Of a stretch of 64,000 nt of DNA, positions 10,240 to 21,445 are shown in pieces. The notes under the pieces are model-generated. The model was not told the DNA's origin and made no database searches. It worked only from the letters and a program-made list of their open reading frames with translations. The DNA is from Blasia pusilla (Eukaryota > Marchantiophyta > Marchantiopsida > Blasiales): NCBI GenBank assembly GCA_050084515.1, contig CM114272.1, forward strand, positions 51,956,001 to 52,020,000, given 5' to 3'. The translations under genes were made by a program, and so were the position numbers. Within the stretch, counting starts at the first letter, position 1; each line of letters starts with the position of its first letter.

Positions 10240-11850
10240 GTGGGATGCAAAGTTTGCTTCAAGAAGAAGATAGATATAAGAATGAGAGTCTTGTAACAAA
10301 ATTATGTGAAGCAATAATATCAATTATAGTATCAAGAACAAAAACATTAAAAAATTGTGTATCTTTTGGTCATGACTCATCATATAAGAGTAATGGTCTA
10401 GAAAGATCTTACAAGAGATTCGTACATCAACTCTTGTGCGTTAAATTACATGGCCTCACAAGCTAAATCATTTAGTAGTATCATGGAGCTCATGAAAGAT
10501 CCTACAATAGTGTTTACAAGAGATAATACGCAGTATCATATCATGCATAGTGATAAAATTTAAATAGCATTAGATGATCTTTATACTCTTTGGAATGTTC
10601 TTTATGTTCTTACTATTGCAAATGCAAAAAATTTGATATCTGTAAGATAGATAATAGAACATGGTTATTATATGAAGTTTAATACATATGGTTGCTTCAT
10701 TGAAAGAATGAATGACCAAACTATAATAGCCAAAGGAATAAGATCTCACAGAATGTTCAAATTAGATGTTTCTATGCTAGAAATTTAAATAACAATGCAT
10801 GATCAAATTGGCCAATAAGTCATAGATTTTAATATATGGCATAAGAGAATTGGTTTAAAGACTAAAAAGTCTTTAATCATCTAATCTAGTGATATGATTT
10901 CCTAAATTATCAAGTCCTACAATGTTTAAGGTATGTCGTGCTCGTCAAATTGGAAAACAAGCTAGATTTCTATTTTTAGAGCAAGGTAGAAGATCATCCG
11001 AGATATTGGAGTTCATTCATAGTGATGCATACTAGACAACATCATAACATAACCTTAATGGTTGTCAATACTTTATCTCATTTTTTATGACTTCTCTAAG
11101 TATATATGGGTATACTTTTTGAAAGCCAAAACACAAGTTTTCTCAATATTTGAAACATTTTAAATTTTAGTAAACAAGCAAACTAGAGAGTATATTCTTA
11201 AATTGTATTCTGATGGAGGAGGATGAGAATATCAGATTCTCAACAAAGTTTGATGACTACTTACGTCGAAATGATATTTAATGACAAGTCACTTGCCATG
11301 ACACTCCACAACAAAATGAAGTGATTGAGCTGAAGAATCGACATATTGTTAAGATAACAAATGTTATGCTGAATGAGAAGAACATGCTTAAGGTGTGTTG
11401 GATAGAGGTTGTAGCATGCACAATCTTAATCAACTAAACTCCAATAGCAAGAGTTCATGATAAGATTATATTCAAAATTTTCATAGGAAGTTAATATGAG
11501 TTTTCATTCCTAAAAGTCTTTGGTTGCATTTATTATTTTTATGTTCGGTTTGAAAGACATAAAAAATTACTGATTATATTCAAAATTTTCATAGGAAGTT
11601 AACATGAGTTTTCATTCCTAAAAGTCTTTGGTTGCATTTATTATGTTCATGTTCGTTTTGAAAGACATCAAAAATTACTAATTAGAACCCAAATGTGAGA
11701 AATGTATCTTCACGAGCTACATTGACAACAAGAAATACAAAAGAATTGTATTGTCTCTTTCACTATTGAGACTCTTATCAGTTCATACATTGAGAATGGT
11801 CCTCTCAATGACAAGTGGAAGTTTAAGAATGATTTCGATGCATCGCGTAG
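10240..11850 (+). mobile_element. Decayed Ty1/copia remnant (pre-integrase and integrase)
   Basis: With many stops and frame changes, the plus strand encodes copia pol in order. First comes the pre-integrase part (LWNVLYVLTIANAKNLISV, then IWHKRIG for the zinc-finger WH-R-GH box near 10840), then a CxxC-like CRARQIGKQARF near 10935. Next come a degenerate core with the second catalytic Asp in LYSDGGGEY (about 11203-11230) and the third motif HDTPQQNEVIELKNRH (about 11299-11345). An IFIGS-type C-terminal box follows. No RT or LTR was recognised. Confidence 0.75.
11464..11679 (+). repeat. 108-bp tandem duplication inside the copia remnant
   Basis: Bases 11464-11571 and 11572-11679 are near-identical direct copies with a period of 108 bp, exactly 36 codons. 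They cover the segment after the integrase core (IFIGS...SFLKVFGC...FERH). A few substitutions separate the copies, so the duplication is recent compared with the decay of the element. Confidence 0.9.
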
Positions 11851-12390
11851 GCATTTTAACTAATAATAAAAAGATATATGGAAAAACTTACAAGTAGAAA
11901 AATACAATTTCATGTTTTCATATTCTGCTCTCTCCATGTAGGAAGAGCACTTTGCCACCTATAGTGTTGAATGAAAGATCTTGTCCTTATGGACAGATAA
12001 CTCTCCAACAAGTGTCAACTTTGAACTCATGTGCGTCATTGTGCAGACGCGTGTAACCAAAATATTCGCAGGGACATACTTAATATTAGTAAGGTGTCCG
12101 TGAGATTCCGGAAAATAAAAAAGTGTTTGAAACGCTTTTGTCAATATATAATGAAGGGAAGAGAAGGGTGAAGGGAAAAGATTAATGATACTGCATGCAA
12201 ATTCAAAAACTTTTTTTTTAATGCTCATAAAATATTAAACATGAAACATTTTCTTAGTGCCCACTTGCCACACGTCAAATAGAGAGGTATTTATAAATCA
12301 CTAAGGCACTCTCCCATAATAATATAGACTTCACTGGACTCACTACCACTACCCATTTCTCATGTTACGTGCATTAAATACACCCCACAC
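11851..12390. other. AT-rich intergenic DNA
   Basis: No gene or RNA that I can support. The minus-strand open frame at 11959-12228 shows no recognisable domain. Confidence 0.45.
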
Positions 12391-15300
12391 GGTTGCATGC
12401 ATTTGTATACTACATATACGGACGACATCCATGCATGCCCACTCCACTCTACTATTTTTCGACGGTCGAGATTACTCCGTCTGCTCCGATGCCTGTTGGA
12501 ACACCTACATCCATACAGTCCTACCATAGTGGGGGACTTTGCATGCTGATCCTACAGTCGACGGCTTTAGATGTGAAGGAGGCTCCTGCGCTGTTTTCCT
12601 CTTGGAGACTGCGCGGTCCCGATGGTAAGTTGATAGTTGAACGATCAAAATTGTTGTGGATCTATTTGGAATGTTGGGAATGTTTAGAGAATTGTTGTCT
12701 TGTCGCGGGGGATTCGTGGATTCTTGTATCATTCTACAGCTTATTCTTGCAGACTCGGGATGGGAGGTTCGATTGACGATTCGTTGGTATGATGAGAGGA
12801 AAGGAGTGAAAATTGATAAGACAGCGCATGCATAGATAGCTTTGTTGGACAGCGGCGTGAGAGGTCTACGATTCCGGAGGTGCATACGGAGTGCAGCACG
12901 GCCGGGAAAGAGACGGAATCGCTCAAGAGACCGCTACCTAAGATTCAAATCAAACCAGTATCCAGGGCAGTAGCAAGCGCTCGCGCGTTTGTTGCTGTCA
13001 GCATTTAAAATTCCATATTCTAGATCGTTGCGTTGAGTTTGGGATTTGCCAGCTCCTTTTGGATCAATCGCTATGCCGAAGTTGTAGGCAAGATTGTTGT
13101 TCCAACGGATGAATCATACCTTGCTCCGTAAATCTAGTAAGTGTATAGGCGTCCCGAGTGTGCAACACAATCTTAGTGTAGTTCCTTTCGTCTTGGACAG
13201 TTTTGTTCCAATTCTTGTATGGGAGAGTGCACACATATAGGCCGGTTGTTCCAATTTCTTATCTCGTTGTGGATAAATCGGAAGTCTCTGCGCTATTGAC
13301 ATGATGTGACGGTGCCACTACTGCTCAAGTTTGAGTCTTATATTGAGTACTGGGGTGGAAATGGTCGACTTGTACTTAGGGGGGGGAATGCCCCCTTCTT
13401 CCTTTTCTGGTCGTGTTGTGGCCTTCAGGTTTTGACTCTTTGAATCCCCCTCTTTTGTACTTCCGATGGGTTTTCCATCACTCGTTTTTATCGAAGTGCA
13501 TCTTTGTTCCTTCTTGTGTAAGTGCGCGTGCTTCAACAGGTGAGGTTTTGGCTCGTAATCAGCCTAGACCGATCGCTCGTCGCAGCTTCGTTCCCAACAT
13601 TAGACAGATTGTGCCAATTGACACTGATCTTAGAGCACACGAACATGAGGGTTTGTGCCCGCTTCCTTGTGCAGCAGATCCAGTAGCCAAAGAATTTGAA
13701 GGAGGTAGGAAACAAGGACAAAATCGAAAATCGGAATGAACGAGGCAAACAAAGTTCATATTAAGAGTGCCATGGAAGACCACCACGAAAATGCTCGCTA
13801 AACTGATGGCGAATTAAATCTCCCCTGTTAATTACGGGAAGCACCACAGAGAAGACTCCTAGCATGATGAAGAATGTCGTCTTCCGTCTACCATTCTCCC
13901 GTAGTAAATTATCCACGCACACATTTACCAGCACATTCCATTGTCCCGCATGGGTAGGACGCACTTCTTTTAGAAGCCTTGGTTGAAAATCTTCTAACTG
14001 AAGAGACATTTATTCAGTAGATTATAGGCCGTCAGGTTAGATTCCACTGTTGAAAACCTACAAGAGCTCCCCCCTTCGCAAGAATCGTCTGTCCACCGTG
14101 ATCTCCGATCTCCCAGCTAATTGACAGCGGTCAAGCTAGGTACTCTACGGTCTCCACACACAAGCATTAAATACAGATGTGTGATCCACATCTGGCTGCC
14201 TAAGCTTGAGGTCCGTATTCCGTCCACTGCTCATTGTTTTCGCAAGGGTTGGCTCGTAATATTGTGGGAACGGTTAGAAGAAAATGGCATCGAAAGGAGG
14301 AAACTCGCACTTAAAAATAACAGTTACACCAACCGCTGTACATTGCCCCCATTTAAACCCCTGAAACATTTGCAGGCAGGAGAGAACTCCACCTCGTGCC
14401 CCTGTTTGACACGCTTACCCACACAGCCCTGGATTGTAGAGAAGAGGATGTTGCGTCCCTTCCTTTCTGTCAACTGTTAACGGTCTGCAGTGTCTTCCGT
14501 TTTCTATGTACTGCAAATACGCTTGTTCTCTGTCCCCATTCTCGCTCGGGATTTCGACCTCTTTCCTTGTCGTTAGCATCGATGCAAAGCTTGCAAGGTG
14601 GATATTTGATTGTGCGACAGGCGAACTCTCCGCACTCCGGGTTCTCGATTTCACGCCGCTGTGAAGCCTTTGCATTCAGCAGCCGTGGGGCCAGAAGCGG
14701 ACATCACAGGAGCAGCCGCAGGCCGGAGCAAGGCAGTGCAGAAAAAAAAGTAAGTTAGCCGTTGATTGATTGATTCACTGGTAGCCATACGGGCAGAGAG
14801 AAGCGATTGGAGAGAGTAGCGTGTAATGGCTAGGACTGACTTGTCCGCTGCGCGTCTGAAGGCTTCCATTCGATTTTGACTTGGTTTTCGTTCCACTGGA
14901 AGAGCCTAACGATGCCTGCGTTACCCTCCTTACAATGAGAGAGGAAAGGAGGGAAGGAGTAAGTGATCTTGTGTTAAAGATGGAAGAGTGAGGGGGACCT
15001 GTGACTTACAACGGAGAGTGATGCTTTAGGAACTGTGAGTAACGCCGAGTGAGTTATCACATGCTGAACCTACAGCTAGAGGAGAAATTGCAGCTGTGAG
15101 GTAGTGAGAGAATTCCTGTGGATTAAGAAAACGGCCACTGTATGCCCACCACAGCTCGAATCCCGTTCGCATTCGGTGGTGTGGCTCAGGAATCGTGTCG
15201 GGTTAATTTAGAATCCCCGAATTTTAACAATGTGTTTGTGATCTTAGACCACAACATACGAAGTTGCCTGTCCAAACGCTTGCTAATCATTAGATCGTGG

Positions 15301-15420
15301 AGGTCGGTGCCACAGCGGGATTGTCCTCCTCTAGTGTGAGCTTACTTGGCAGACCCAAGCCGAGGAGGAACCAATCGAGGGAGAAGGTCCTGCCCTAAAC
15401 CAAAGACCTTATGACTAAAG
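12391..15420. other. Moderate-GC region with unrecognised open frames
   Basis: This block is clearly less AT-rich than the DNA around it. It holds several 60-127-residue frames on both strands: 12393-12776 (+), 12505-12885 (-), 13413-13739 (+), 14121-14480 (+), 14396-14758 (+) and 14651-14896 (-). The C-terminal half of 13413-13739 is a hydrophilic stretch that looks most protein-like. An exon-like boundary (poly-A then GTAAGT) occurs at about 14750. No domain is recognised and opposite-strand frames overlap, so I assign no gene. A decayed host gene or promoter/5' region is possible. Confidence 0.35.
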
Positions 15421-15466
15421 TTCAGCGGTGTTGTCTATGCTTTCTAGATCGATTTTCTCTCTATCT

Positions 15467-16451
15467 CCCCGTCAACAATAAGTCTATTCAGTCATTCTCA
15501 AACTCTAGCACCGTCCAATCACGGCGCGGGGTCGATGGTCGCAGGCTATGATAGGCTCTACAGTGTTTCCCCACGACTTGCTCCTAGCTGAGTTGGGTGA
15601 AATACCAGTTGAGATTCATTTGGTAACGAACCAGTGATGACTCTAATCGTCTTTCTGCAAGAGCTTTTGAAGCTTCTAGGAACAGTGCTGCTGCCGCGGT
15701 AGAAAACTGGTACTACGACTGCAGCGTATAGCTCTGAAAATGGGGGATTTCAATCCATGTCCAGCCAACCAGGACCTGTCGGAGCAACTACACAACACTT
15801 ACATCTCTATCAATTGGAGTCGGCACTAGAATCTATGGGAGAACAGGGGCGATAAGTCTCAAAAACATGGAGAAAGAATGAGACGTTACTACACCTTAAT
15901 GAATACCGACAGATTCATGAAGCACGCCTCTTGCATCTCTGCTCCATTGCCACTAAAGTCCACCGTGCATTAGCTAGATTCAGATGCGGTTCAAGTGGCC
16001 TTGAGATCGAGATAGTAAAATTCTCACAGGAGAAAAAAGAAAAGACACATACTGACATTGCAACTCAGGGCTAATTGATGATGAGCAGAATTATCTTTTC
16101 CACTGCAGTTTCCACGATCACATTAGACAGAATTTCTTGATCTCTTCCAAGACTGCTGTCAAGGTCGCTGAGTTCATGACTAGACAAGGCCAGGTTCAGA
16201 TTCCTGAGTTCTTGCATAGGTGTGTGAAAGCTATAGAGAGCATCACCTAGCACAAAGGACCTCGTAGGCCCTCGTAAGTGTCACTTTTATTGTCCATGGG
16301 GTCCCCATGGACAATAAATCTCTTCATTCACTCATTCTCTCTCTAAATCAGTAATCTCTCTCTCTCTGATGGCCCCGTCCAACCAGGGCATGGGGTCTAT
16401 GGTCGCAAGGCTATGACAGGCACTACTTAATGAGTACAGTCTCTGATACCA
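15467..16451 (-). repeat. Diverged repeat pair resembling a retroelement leader
   Basis: 15467-15565 and 16303-16425 share sequence: an ACAATAA-TCT start, a TCATTCTC block, then CCGTCCAA and GGGGTC-ATGGTCGCA-GGCTATGA. Next to the second copy, 16441-16451 read on the minus strand is TGGTATCAGAG, the usual plant copia primer site for initiator tRNA-Met. This suggests both are minus-strand retroelement leaders. No LTR ending in CA was found beside it. Confidence 0.5.
16286..16318. repeat. 33-bp palindrome (16-bp perfect arms, 1-nt centre)
   Basis: Arms 16286-16301 and 16303-16318 are exact reverse complements around one T, centred on CCATGGGG/CCCCATGG. The related copy at about 15467 has the right arm in diverged form but no left arm. 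Confidence 0.95.
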
Positions 16452-16477
16452 CGAGCTTTCTGGCATTCATAATTCTG

Positions 16478-16840
16478 TTACATAACTCCAAACTTGCTCG
16501 CCAGTACAGGATTTTGTTCTTCAGGTTCTGGTTTTGGGAAGCCTGTCTTAATGTGAGTCCATAGATGTAAACGAGATACACTTCTGAAGAGCCCCATGAC
16601 AATGTAGGGTTTGGAATCAGTGGATGTAACTGGCTGAATATAGATGTACATCACATTGTCACAAATGTACCCCCAATGTAATTTCAGCTTTTGTCTATAT
16701 GAATGTGGGTTTTTTCTTACAACAGCTTCAATGCCCTCTTGGAAATGTAGCGGCGTGAAACCTGTTAGTGTGAGTTGAGTGCAGGATGGATAGACTGCAC
16801 TCAACTCAGTTGGCTTCCGAACTTGGCTAGAGATGTTCAT
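16478..16840 (-). CDS. Unidentified 120-residue open frame
   Basis: The frame starts at an ATG two codons after a stop. It has a balanced, protein-like composition: mixed aromatics, a central segment KNPHSYRQKLKLHWGYICDN, and an acidic Pro-rich end PEPEEQ. I do not recognise it. No ribosomal, enzymatic or transposon motif is visible, and neighbouring minus-strand frames (16979-17246) cannot be joined to it with confidence. It could be an exon of a decayed gene, an old insertion of viral or transposon origin, or a chance frame. Confidence 0.25.
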   Translation of the reverse strand: MNISSQVRKPTELSAVYPSCTQLTLTGFTPLHFQEGIEAVVRKNPHSYRQKLKLHWGYICDNVMYIYIQPVTSTDSKPYIVMGLFRSVSRLHLWTHIKTGFPKPEPEEQNPVLASKFGVM

Positions 16841-18340
16841 GCATCAGTGTGGACAGAACTTTTCCATTTTCGTATGCTGAAGTGTAATGCAAGGACTTGG
16901 GTAGAAACCCCAACTTGCATAGAACCAGTGCAGATGTACAGATCTCCAATGTAGAATTGGAAATTCCTCAAAAACATTTCATGGGAGATTTAGGTTACAG
17001 ATTTGGTTTGAACATACCTCCACTTTTGTTAGTAAGCTTGGAGGCAGAAGTTTTCTAATCAATTCTGAATGAAAGTAAGAGACTCCTCCTTTGAGGTTGA
17101 CATTTAGGAAAGAGAGATAGAAGAGAAGAGATAGACGAGAGTAACACTCTCGAAAAACTAGCATGAATTGAAATGATGAAAATGTTGACACTCTTTAATG
17201 ATGCTGGGAAACCAATGGTTATAGTCGAAGATTTGGAGCCACGCATTTTATTAAGCTGTGTCGTGAGGAAAAAGAATAATCTTCAAAGTATGTCCAAATC
17301 TTGAACTTTGTTATTGACTTTCGTCATGTCTTACAACCAAGCTACTCAAGAGGAGCAGCCAGGACTGTGGGAGCTAGTTTTTCACTAATTTTATGACATG
17401 GTGGTGTTAATCATTCTTAAATATTGTCCTGTCTCACATCACCAGGGAACTGATTTGGTATGTCTTTTATACATAGATTTGGAAATACATTAACCTCATT
17501 TTGCAGTCTTGTGTAAGACATATGAGGTCAGGCATTATCGTCCCGGCACTAGTGCTAATATTGTCTTCCTTTTCGCCATCAAATAATACCACATCACAAT
17601 GTGGAAGGCATTATCCACACATCCTATGGACTGCCCACAACATGTCTGACCTTCGTTGATGACTGACAGTATTCTCCTCAAGGTACAATGAACTCCTTTT
17701 GTTAAGGATTCGGCACCACTGTTTCCCAACCATGCTCAGTTAAATATGTGATCCTCCTGTACTTGTGAGGATCTTCATGTTCACTTTTCGTGTAGACATT
17801 CATTATCCTTTCCACTCGCCACCTGTGTGGGCCGAAATGAGTTCCTCCCCAAAATCAGGTTGAAGTTATGCACTCAAAAAAAATTGGGAATGGTGGAGAG
17901 TGTACCCATAAGGTAGTGACTGTTGTAGCCTTGCAACCATAGATCCCTCGCATGGTTCAGCGGAGATATAGACTGGAATGGGTGGACAGGGACTAGGAAG
18001 TGAAGTACCATTTGAGAGGATACTCTCATATAGTGTGAGTGCTGACCATCCAGAATGTTGGAGCAGAGTTTCCAGGTATCAGCCCAGAAGCCCTTTACCA
18101 TGCTATCTACCCTACCAGATTAGGATCACCAATACGCCTTACTTACCAGTGCAGCAGCTCTGGGCATTCAATCTAGGCTACTGAGCCGTATGCACACCTC
18201 TGACAGTACCAGCTCAGCAGTTTGAGCGCAGTCGTTGCTCTTTGTGCTGTGCCCTTGAGTTCCTTGTTTCTTTTTAAAGACTGTACTTTGCATGTTGCGG
18301 GCCACTTGACCACTAGTCCATCAGCTATAGTGGCCCTCAT
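16841..18340. other. Intergenic DNA, no supported gene
   Basis: Several short open frames on both strands (for example 16979-17191 and 17535-17729 minus, 17978-18184 plus) show no domain. Composition is intermediate between the GC-richer block to the left and the AT-rich DNA elsewhere. Confidence 0.4.
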
Positions 18341-18349
18341 TACCACACA

Positions 18350-18666
18350 TTGCCTTCACCAGGAGAAATTATGATGGGATCCTGGTTTATCTGGTTTGCT
18401 TCCGCACCAGCTATGGCTATTGCATTTTGGAAAGTGCCTGCTGGAAAAAAGCTCCTGGTGATGAGTATGACATTAGATCTTCTACAGTTACTCCCAAATG
18501 TTCACAAAGCAGAAGTAGTATTTTTGCAGCTGCGTGCTTACCTGCTGGACTTGGTGATATTGTCCTCACCTCAGGCAAGTCCAAGGGCACGAGGGCTGTC
18601 GGTGCCATCCCTCATGTTACAGTGAAAGTGTCCAAACGCTTGACAAATACCTTTTTGGTCTTGTAG
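18350..18666. other. Segment open in three frames, possible exon remnant
   Basis: Two plus-strand frames (18350-18625, 18427-18666) and one minus-strand frame (18417-18608) are open together. The minus-strand translation looks the most protein-like, with a helical LLLLCEHLGVTVEDLM stretch, but I do not recognise it. The copia element at 18742 inserted less than 100 bp away, so a gene here may have been interrupted. Confidence 0.25.
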
Positions 18667-18741
18667 TCATAATTTCATATTCCCCTGCCGTTCCATTATC
18701 TACAGATAGAATTTCCGTCGCATCTCTGTTAGTCAGTGACT

Positions 18742-19494
18742 TGTTAGGATTTCACATAAAATTGTCTGCTGTTTTCTTCCAGTTTTTTAACTATGGTTAG
18801 TTCTGAAAACTATGGTTGGAAGTTTATCATAGTTACAAGTCTCAATTAGTTTACTAGTTACCTCTTTAACTATTCTTGTGAGTTTTGGTTATGTTTAATT
18901 GTGCACATGGTGTGCTGGCCTCCCCCTGCTATGCTGGCCTGTTGTGTTGTCCTCCCCTTGTTGTCTTTGGCCTATTCTGGTGGTGTCTTTGGCACACTCT
19001 CTTGTTGTCTTTGGCCCTTCCACCTTGCCCTACCATGCAGTGGTCCCTTCTGGTAGTCTCTTCTAGGAAACTATATAACTCCCCTTCTCTTCCCTTCTTC
19101 TTTGATTCACTTCTATTCCTGCCCTCTAAGGCTGTGGGTTTTGAGATTAGCTCCTACATACCTGAACCTCTGTTGGTGTCTTGATCAACTAAGAAGGAAT
19201 GTGCATTGGTGTGGAGAATGCTCCGAGTACCAAAATAGCACAAACTCTTGCATCTTGGTTTCAACCACCTCTCTTCAGGACTTGTGTATTCTAATAAGGT
19301 ATTGCTTTTCAAGCACATAGAAGTTGTAGACCAGTTCTACATGCAATCCATTTCAGTTTTGCTCTTTTCAGGTTTGTAAGTGATTACCTTCATGTACATG
19401 GTTCAGTGGAAGATCCTGTCGGGATCTACTCTCTTTCTATCATTTTAAGGTTTTAAAAGTAGATTTGAGAAGAAGTAGAATTCTGATTTCAACA
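18742..19494 (+). repeat. 5' LTR (753 bp)
   Basis: Starts TGTTAGG and ends TTTCAACA, directly followed by the primer site. A TATA-like box (TATATAA, 19072-19078) lies in the middle part, which is absent from the 3' LTR. The first roughly 170 bp and last roughly 170 bp align closely with the 3' LTR, while the middle contains about 270 bp of extra sequence. Confidence 0.95.
19072..19078 (+). promoter_or_regulatory. Probable LTR promoter TATA box
   Basis: TATATAA in the 5' LTR, about 420 bp before the LTR end and followed by a pyrimidine-rich tract. No other TATA-like run of this quality is in the LTR. It falls in the segment missing from the 3' LTR. Confidence 0.5.
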
Positions 19495-19508
19495 GGTTAT
19501 GGGCCCAC
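19495..19508 (+). promoter_or_regulatory. Primer binding site for initiator tRNA-Met, internal (anticodon-loop) type
   Basis: Immediately after the 5' LTR, GGTTATGGGCCCAC is an exact complement of the anticodon-arm sequence of plant initiator tRNA-Met (GUGGGCCCAUAACC). The usual plant copia site TGGTATCAGAGC would pair with the tRNA 3' end. Pairing with the anticodon region implies priming from a cleaved half-tRNA, as established for Drosophila copia. Confidence 0.85.
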
Positions 19509-19620
19509 GATTGCTTTTCATAGAATAGCAACGTGCAACGAATCATTAGGGAGTAAGAATTTCTGTCAAAGGAAAATATTTCTTTCTCCCTATTTTGACA
19601 CAGCTGTAAAATTAGCAACC

Positions 19621-20532
19621 ATGGTATCCACTTACATGATATCCATCGATCCTCTTACGCCAGAAAACTGGAGGGAATGGCCTTAAGACATCAAAATTCT
19701 ATTGGCTGGAAAATGCCTATTGAATCTTATCATAGACATCCCGACTCCGACTGAGATGACAATGAAGGATTGGAATAGAGATAACAATCTGGCCATTAGC
19801 TACATGGTTTCCAACATGTCGAAACCATGTAAAGAAAGGTCTCGATCGTATGATAAAGCTTATGAGATGTGGGAGGCTTTGAAGAAGGTTTATGCTACAA
19901 CTGCCAGTACTAATTTACTTAGAAATTGGCAGAAGCTAAGAAACCTTAGGCGTAATGGAGAGACCCCCATCTCTGATCATATTGATCTAGTAAACATTTA
20001 CCTTGATGCCCTTATTTCTGGAGGCCTACTTATGGATGAAAATCAAAAGGTAGGTGCTCTTTGTATGACCCCTGGCAGGAAGTATGCTTTTGCATTAAAC
20101 ATGATATCTGAGAGAGCATCTTCTACTTTAACCATGGAGTATGCCACTGGTGTGATCCAACGCGAGGAGAATACTAACCAGCGTCTATGTGAGTTTGAAT
20201 CTGATAAAATCAACTTCACATCAAGTTCCAAGATCAAGGGCACAAGCAACGCCAGAAGTAAGGAGAAGGAGAAGGAGAAGATGAAGAAAAAGAAGAAGAA
20301 GGTTCTATCTCATCTCATTTGCACATTTTGTGAAAAGACCGGGCACATAGCCTTAGATTGTTTCAAGAGAATCAAGTTTGAGGCAAAGAGGGAGGAAGAG
20401 ATCAAGAAGCGAAAGTTAAAGGGAAAAGACCATGTCCGCCCATCAGTCAATACTTTCACGACTCTAAACGAGAGTGACTATGTTGAATCCAACATGTTGT
20501 CCATGTCTTCTATCCAGAAGGCATCGGATATA
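19621..20532 (+). pseudogene. copia gag (capsid/nucleocapsid) with one internal stop
   Basis: The frame starts at ATG 19621. It carries an N-terminal WREWP stretch, is cut by TAA at 19684-19686, and then stays open to 20532. The body matches copia gag (UBN2-type): W-x-x-D-N-LAISY, a Y-x-MWEALKKVY block, then helical capsid. A Lys/Glu-rich run precedes a perfect CCHC knuckle at 20320-20361 (CTFCEKTGHIALDC). A TGA at 20533 separates it from the protease in the same frame, probably from a TGG Trp codon. Confidence 0.9.
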
Positions 20533-20535
20533 TGA

Positions 20536-21441
20536 ATCATTGACGGTTGTTCGTCCAGACACATGTGTGGAGAGGCACGAATGCTTGATGAGATACATAG
20601 TATTATTCTATTTGCTGTCTCTATTGCCAATGGAGTCCTCTGTAGCATATCAATGAGTAGGAGTGCTACCATCTACACGAAGGTTGGGACTCACATCAAT
20701 GTTATCAAATTAACAGATGTCCTATATCATGAGAATTTCCACAATTTGATTGCTATTACGCAACTGAAAAATGATGGCATCAAGGTTAGACTTGATGAAA
20801 ACGAGGTGTATTCTTTCCTCAACCAGAAAGGTCTAGTGGTGGCTTATTCTCGCTTGACCCCATGTGGATCTCTTTACCATCTAGATGGAACTTGTACCAT
20901 GAAGGTCAAGGCAAATCTTGCCCAAGTTGAGTCAACTTTCCTACTCTGGCATCGAAGGTTGGGGCATCTGAGTGCGGAAGGTATGAGGCAACTTCAACAA
21001 GTTACCACAGGCACAAAGTTCACTGTTCCTTCTGAATTCTTCTGCGAATTCTGCATCAAGGGAAAACACAGCAAGAGAAGTTTTCCTGCAACATCAAAGT
21101 CCAGGTTTGAGCCCAGGCTTGGCCTGATCCATAGTGAAGTATGTGGTCCTTTCGAGATGAAGTCCCTTAGAGGTGCACTATACTATGTCTCTTTCGTCGA
21201 TGATTGTACAAGGAAATCTTTTGTGTTTCCTTCTAAAACTGAAGAGAGATTCTACAGAAGTTCAAAGCATTTGCTGATTGGGCAGAAACTCAAATTGGGA
21301 AGAAAGTCAAAATCTTCAGATCTGATGGAAGTGGAGAATTCTTCAACCAAGAGTTTGACAGATATCTTGTTGAAAAAGGGATTACACATCAATCTTCAGC
21401 AAGGGATAGTCCTCATCAAAACGGAGTTGCAGAGAGATTAA
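20536..21441 (+). pseudogene. copia protease and integrase N-terminal half
   Basis: In frame with gag after the TGA. The protease active-site region reads IIDGCSSRHM, where copia has Asp-Ser-Gly, so the aspartic protease triad is altered. Next come the integrase zinc finger (LWHRRLGHLS ... FCEFCIKGKH) and the core start. The first catalytic Asp of the core is Glu (IHSEVCGP). Near 21245 the reading frame shifts: the second catalytic motif (FRSDGSGEF) and third motif (HQNGVAERLN) continue in another frame up to about 21445. Confidence 0.9.
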
Positions 21442-21445
21442 ATTG

